Positions 38,536 to 41,671 of a stretch of 41,671 nucleotides of DNA are shown piece by piece. Made by a program: the position numbers and the translations under genes. A model generated the notes under the pieces. The model did no database searches and was not told the DNA's origin. It was given only the letters and a program-made list of their open reading frames with translations. This stretch comes from Candidatus Latescibacterota bacterium (lineage in GTDB: Bacteria > Latescibacterota > UBA2968 > UBA8231), in assembly GCA_022820485.1 (NCBI GenBank), contig JAJEFJ010000004.1:1-41671 (forward strand). The letters run 5' to 3'. The first letter of the stretch is position 1. Every line of letters starts with the position of its first letter.

Positions 38536-41169
38536 GTGAGACGTCTAACGATAGTATTGCTGTATTGTGGATTGCTCCTCGGGACGCCGCAGCCGTCCGC
38601 GGCCCAGCGCGCCACCGGATTTGACAATCCCTATTACACTTCAGCCACTGAAGTCGCGCCCTCAACCCTCGTCCCTTCAGTGCGCAAATGGTACCAGCCG
38701 CAGCGCCTGTACGAACTCTACGATTGGCGGCAAGACCAGTACTCCAACTACGCGCGCAACCCCTATCAACGCTACAATGACGTCTTCTTAGAGGGGTCGC
38801 CCTTTTACGACATCTACGGCTCGTACATCAGCCAAGGTTGGCGGGTGTACAACTGGACCGAGGACTATCCCACGGCCAGCGGCAGCAACATCTTCAAAAG
38901 CCCGCGCTTCAGCTCGTGGTTTAGCAACGTCCTCATTTCCTCCAGCCACTCCGGCCAGTTCCACTCCTCGCTGATGGTAGGCGACGGCATCCGCACGACC
39001 CTAACGCCACTTACCTTTTCCAAGCCGCGTTTCGACGGCGTGCAGTGGGACATGATGTCGGACAAATACGCCCTGACTCTGCTCACCTCGCGCATCAACA
39101 ACACCGGCGTCGTCGCTGGCGTCGCCGGAGAGGCTGGCGTGAAGTTCAGCACGTTCACCAATATGTGGGCCGCCAAAGGTCAAGTCAGCATCGGCGACTT
39201 CTCCAATGTCGGCCTAACATTTGTCAACGCGGCCCACATGAACTCCAACATTCCCTTTGGTGACAATTCGCTCAAAGGCCAACTCAGTGGGCCGATGAAC
39301 AACGACTTTGTCCGCTCGATCATCGTGCGCATTTCCGATGACTCACCCGAAGATGGCGAAGGCGGTGCTCTGCTGTCGCGCTGGCGCATTTTCGCCAATG
39401 GCGTCGAGCACACCGACGACATCGCGCCCGTGGTGGAAGGTGGCTTCCGCCGCCGCGGCGTGATTGAAGCGAGCGGCACCGACGTAATAACCCTCACGTT
39501 CAACATCGAGGACTTCGCGCCCACCGTCGACGACGAAATCGACGACTTCCGCGAAATTGAGCACGTGGAGATCGGCCTAGTACTGGCCAACGACTACAAA
39601 GTGGAAGTCGCTTCTAACAAACAGACCAACCAACTCGGCGCGCCTGTGTTCCTGACCGTGCTGCGCGCCCCGGGCAACGTCAAGGACGGCGCCAACCAAG
39701 CCTTTCACACCTTTCGCTACGGCCTGCCCACTGGCAACCGGCTACTCGGCTTTGACCTGTCGATTAACGATGTTGCCGGTTTTGACCTGCGGGGAGAATA
39801 CGTGCGGAACTTCCAGTACCGCCGCTTCCCCAACGAAAACTTCATCCGCGAACAAGCTCTCGCTACCAACACCGCCGAAGCCTTTTACTTGACAGCGCAG
39901 AAGCGGCATTACCCGTGGACGATTTTCGCCGAAGCCTTTAGCATGGATGCGGAGTACTCGACCCAAGCCTTTATCCCAAATTCCGAGGGCGAAGTGTACT
40001 ATGGCAACGAGCAACAAAGTGTGTACGAATTCGTCGATGACAACGACGATCAAGACGAATTGCCCGACTGGACGCGGCGCTACCACGGCCCGCGCGTCAA
40101 CACCCGCCAAGGGGTGGGCCTACTGACCGACAGCGCGGTCTTTCCCGGGATCGACGAAAACAACGACGATCTCTCGGATTTCAACCGCAACTTCAACCGC
40201 CTACCCGACTACGCCGAGCCTTTCCTGCGCTTCGAGATCGATCCGCCCGACTTTCTCTTTGGCATGGACATGAACAACAACGGGGTCATCGACCGCTTTG
40301 AAGACGACTCCGAAGCGGACTATCCCTACAAGCGCGGGCACCGGGGATACAACACATACCTAGGCGTTGAAATCGCACCGGACATAAACCTCATGGCCGG
40401 TCGGCTCGACGAGCGTCTGCTGAAAACCGCCCGCGAAAACGCGACCACGTACCTGCTCTTGACCGCGAGCGAAAAATTCCCGCGCTACAACCTGCAATTG
40501 CGACTGATCGTCAATCCGCGCAAGGTCGCAGACGACATTCCCGAGGACGTCTTTTTGTGGGTCGATACGCCCGGTACATTCGGGGAATCGCGCTTTATCC
40601 GCGACCAACTCGTGGCGCGCGATGCGTTCGTCAACACCACGTATTTAGACGTGCGCTACGACCGCTACATCTCGTTTACCACCAAGTTCAAGCACGAACA
40701 ATACACGCAATTAGGATCAGCGGCTGAAGAGTTAAACAACCAGCGCTTCCTCGGCGTGATCAACAAGGCCCAGTACCCGCTCCACCTGCGCTCTTGGGAT
40801 TTGACCCTGAACTGGAAACAGCTCTACAGCAATCGGGTGCCGGCGGACAAAGGCGCGTTGCAAACGTCCGATCTAACGGAGATTTTCTCGCTGCTGGCCG
40901 GCCGCGAGATCAACCGCAACATGAGCTTTACCGCGGGCGTCGAATACGAGATTGCCAACAATCTGGGCGAGCAGCCCGAGGGATTTCTAGCAGACGGCAC
41001 TACGCTAGTGCTGGCCGGCCAGATCGCCAACCAATCGGCCTATCAGGGGTATGCGCTGACGACCAACGTCGGGCTGCGCTGGACTCGCGAAGACCTCGAC
41101 TCAACTCCTGCGTCGGCCAAGCTATTCACCTTTATCAGCGTCTTCGCCGGGCTGGGCAAGGACCTGTGA
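38536..41169 (+). CDS. Outer-membrane-like surface protein D (877 aa), calcium-loop family
   Basis: Starts at a GTG (38536) with AGGAGG 5 bases upstream; the signal peptide is MRRLTIVLLYCGLLLGTPQP, with probable cleavage after SAAQ. It is a paralogue of proteins A, B and C: S-S-L-M-V-G-D-G-I-R-T-T-L-T-P-L-T-F at ~144-161, L-R-A-P-G-N-V-K-D-G-A-N and F-R-Y-G-L in the middle, and the acidic loop region with DDNDDQDE, DENNDDLSD, PDYAEPF, MNNNGVID and ADYPY. Loops here are more Asn-rich, and one D-x-D-x-D-G loop is weaker than in B and C. The C-terminal third again has barrel-like strands, ending FISVFAGLGKDL. It is the only member of its family in the second locus and its last gene. Confidence 0.83.
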   Translation: MRRLTIVLLYCGLLLGTPQPSAAQRATGFDNPYYTSATEVAPSTLVPSVRKWYQPQRLYELYDWRQDQYSNYARNPYQRYNDVFLEGSPFYDIYGSYISQGWRVYNWTEDYPTASGSNIFKSPRFSSWFSNVLISSSHSGQFHSSLMVGDGIRTTLTPLTFSKPRFDGVQWDMMSDKYALTLLTSRINNTGVVAGVAGEAGVKFSTFTNMWAAKGQVSIGDFSNVGLTFVNAAHMNSNIPFGDNSLKGQLSGPMNNDFVRSIIVRISDDSPEDGEGGALLSRWRIFANGVEHTDDIAPVVEGGFRRRGVIEASGTDVITLTFNIEDFAPTVDDEIDDFREIEHVEIGLVLANDYKVEVASNKQTNQLGAPVFLTVLRAPGNVKDGANQAFHTFRYGLPTGNRLLGFDLSINDVAGFDLRGEYVRNFQYRRFPNENFIREQALATNTAEAFYLTAQKRHYPWTIFAEAFSMDAEYSTQAFIPNSEGEVYYGNEQQSVYEFVDDNDDQDELPDWTRRYHGPRVNTRQGVGLLTDSAVFPGIDENNDDLSDFNRNFNRLPDYAEPFLRFEIDPPDFLFGMDMNNNGVIDRFEDDSEADYPYKRGHRGYNTYLGVEIAPDINLMAGRLDERLLKTARENATTYLLLTASEKFPRYNLQLRLIVNPRKVADDIPEDVFLWVDTPGTFGESRFIRDQLVARDAFVNTTYLDVRYDRYISFTTKFKHEQYTQLGSAAEELNNQRFLGVINKAQYPLHLRSWDLTLNWKQLYSNRVPADKGALQTSDLTEIFSLLAGREINRNMSFTAGVEYEIANNLGEQPEGFLADGTTLVLAGQIANQSAYQGYALTTNVGLRWTREDLDSTPASAKLFTFISVFAGLGKDL

Positions 41170-41245
41170 TTCAGTATGCTACAAAAATCATGCGATTTTG
41201 CCGAAACAAGCAACTTTCACCGGGCACCGAGCACCCCACTGGGCG

Positions 41246-41671
41246 TCAGTCCGCATCGACTAATTGCCGCGCCAGTGAGCCTTCTCGCGTCAACGCATAC
41301 ACCACGATATTGACGCCAAGATCATAAGCCGGTAGTTCGTCCGCGCCCGTGACAAAACGGCCTTCACGGTTGGCGGCCCGATTCGCCTCGCGGATCCGCT
41401 CAGCCTCGCCAGCCCACAACTCGGCGTAGCACTTCTGCGAGTAAACCCCCACGATGCGGCCATCCACCTCAATGCCTTCCAAAAAATCGGGCGACAACTC
41501 AAAGCGCAACTCAATGTCCGAATACCAGTGCATGATGTCCCAGAAGCCGCGCGGCAGGGAGCCTATGTCGTAAAAGGAATGATAGATCGGGTGCTCGGGC
41601 GGCAGTCGCACAAAAGACCAATCTTTGTGTTCGGCGTAGCCAATTTGTGCAAAGGCTTGACGAATGAAAGC
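41246..41671 (-). CDS. DUF4159 protein, C-terminal part (5' end outside the window)
   Basis: The frame is open from the right edge of the window to the stop at 41246, giving 141 residues. A GTG at 41611 is in frame, but homology-like sequence (A-F-I-R-Q-A-F-A-Q-I-G-Y) continues upstream of it. The readable part has R-L-P-P-E-H-P-I-Y-H-S-F-Y-D-I, L-E-G-I-E-V-D-G-R-I-V-G-V-Y-S-Q-K-C-Y and D-L-G-V-N-I-V-V-Y-A-L-T, matching DUF4159, a Rossmann-like/glutamine-amidotransferase-like domain of unknown function often encoded near surface and regulatory genes in Planctomycetes and FCB bacteria. It converges on protein D with ~76 bases between stops. Confidence 0.8.
   Translation of the reverse strand, partial: AFIRQAFAQIGYAEHKDWSFVRLPPEHPIYHSFYDIGSLPRGFWDIMHWYSDIELRFELSPDFLEGIEVDGRIVGVYSQKCYAELWAGEAERIREANRAANREGRFVTGADELPAYDLGVNIVVYALTREGSLARQLVDAD

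Noticed and set aside
11044..41169. A complete type IX secretion system
   Set aside because: Only cargo-like C-terminal domains are visible. No SprA, PorV, GldK/L/M/N or PorU-like gene was recognised, and the calcium-loop proteins are far shorter than SprA.
1..41671. CRISPR arrays, tRNA, rRNA or an intact insertion sequence
   Set aside because: No regularly spaced direct repeats, no cloverleaf sequence and no transposase ORF were found on reading both strands.

Overview
The window is about 41.7 kb of moderately GC-rich bacterial DNA. It looks like chromosome from an uncultured diderm of the FCB side of the tree; Latescibacterota or a similar lineage is my best guess, from gene content only. 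Supporting signs are many secreted proteins with FlgD-like or CHU_C-like C-termini (NPFN and PNGDG types), a ThuA/PQQ-type sugar dehydrogenase fusion, a large DUF6785-type membrane protein, a DUF4159 protein, and dispersed palindromic repeats with small inverted-repeat elements. I saw no rRNA, tRNA, CRISPR array or intact transposase.

Layout. 3-593 (+) is the 3' end of a fibronectin type III protein. 658-17304 (-) is a long co-directional block: lipoprotein 373 aa, outer-membrane-like protein 938 aa, RES toxin and Xre-type antitoxin, outer-membrane-like proteins 889 and 895 aa, a discoidin/FlgD protein 687 aa, a secreted propeller-like protein with a sorting domain 607 aa, a TPR lipoprotein and a small lipoprotein. 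At 17.4 kb the direction changes: sulfatase-like lipoprotein, ExbB, ExbD, ExbD (+, to 20900). 20915-28387 (-) holds the ThuA/dehydrogenase fusion, a DUF5615/DUF433 pair split by an inserted element, a polytopic membrane protein and a Gfo/Idh/MocA oxidoreductase. 28.4-31.0 kb is a repeat-rich zone with gene remnants and one intact secreted protein. 31008-41169 (+) is a second locus: lipoprotein 237 aa, three discoidin/FlgD proteins (669, 671, 825 aa), a DUF2283 protein and an outer-membrane-like protein 877 aa. The window ends in a partial DUF4159 gene (-).

The main observation is that the first and last parts of the window are two versions of one gene set. Each has one lipoprotein of a shared family, discoidin-like/FlgD-like secreted proteins ending in V-x-Y, and ~900-residue proteins with a calcium-loop region and a shared signature (PDY-x-EPF ... 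D-x-N-x-NG). The numbers are reversed: 1:1:3 in the first locus and 1:3:1 in the second. I infer a multi-component cell-surface or outer-membrane apparatus that I cannot match to a described system. The ExbB/ExbD/ExbD cluster, and a TonB/AgmX-like C-terminal domain on the first lipoprotein, suggest that it might be energised from the inner membrane. One ExbD has Asn in place of the channel Asp.

Small mobile elements have shaped the region. Two identical 113-bp inverted-repeat elements lie in opposite orientation, a solo end touches the start codon of one outer-membrane gene, a 116-bp element has a 5-bp target duplication, and a related palindrome forms part of a signal-peptide leader.
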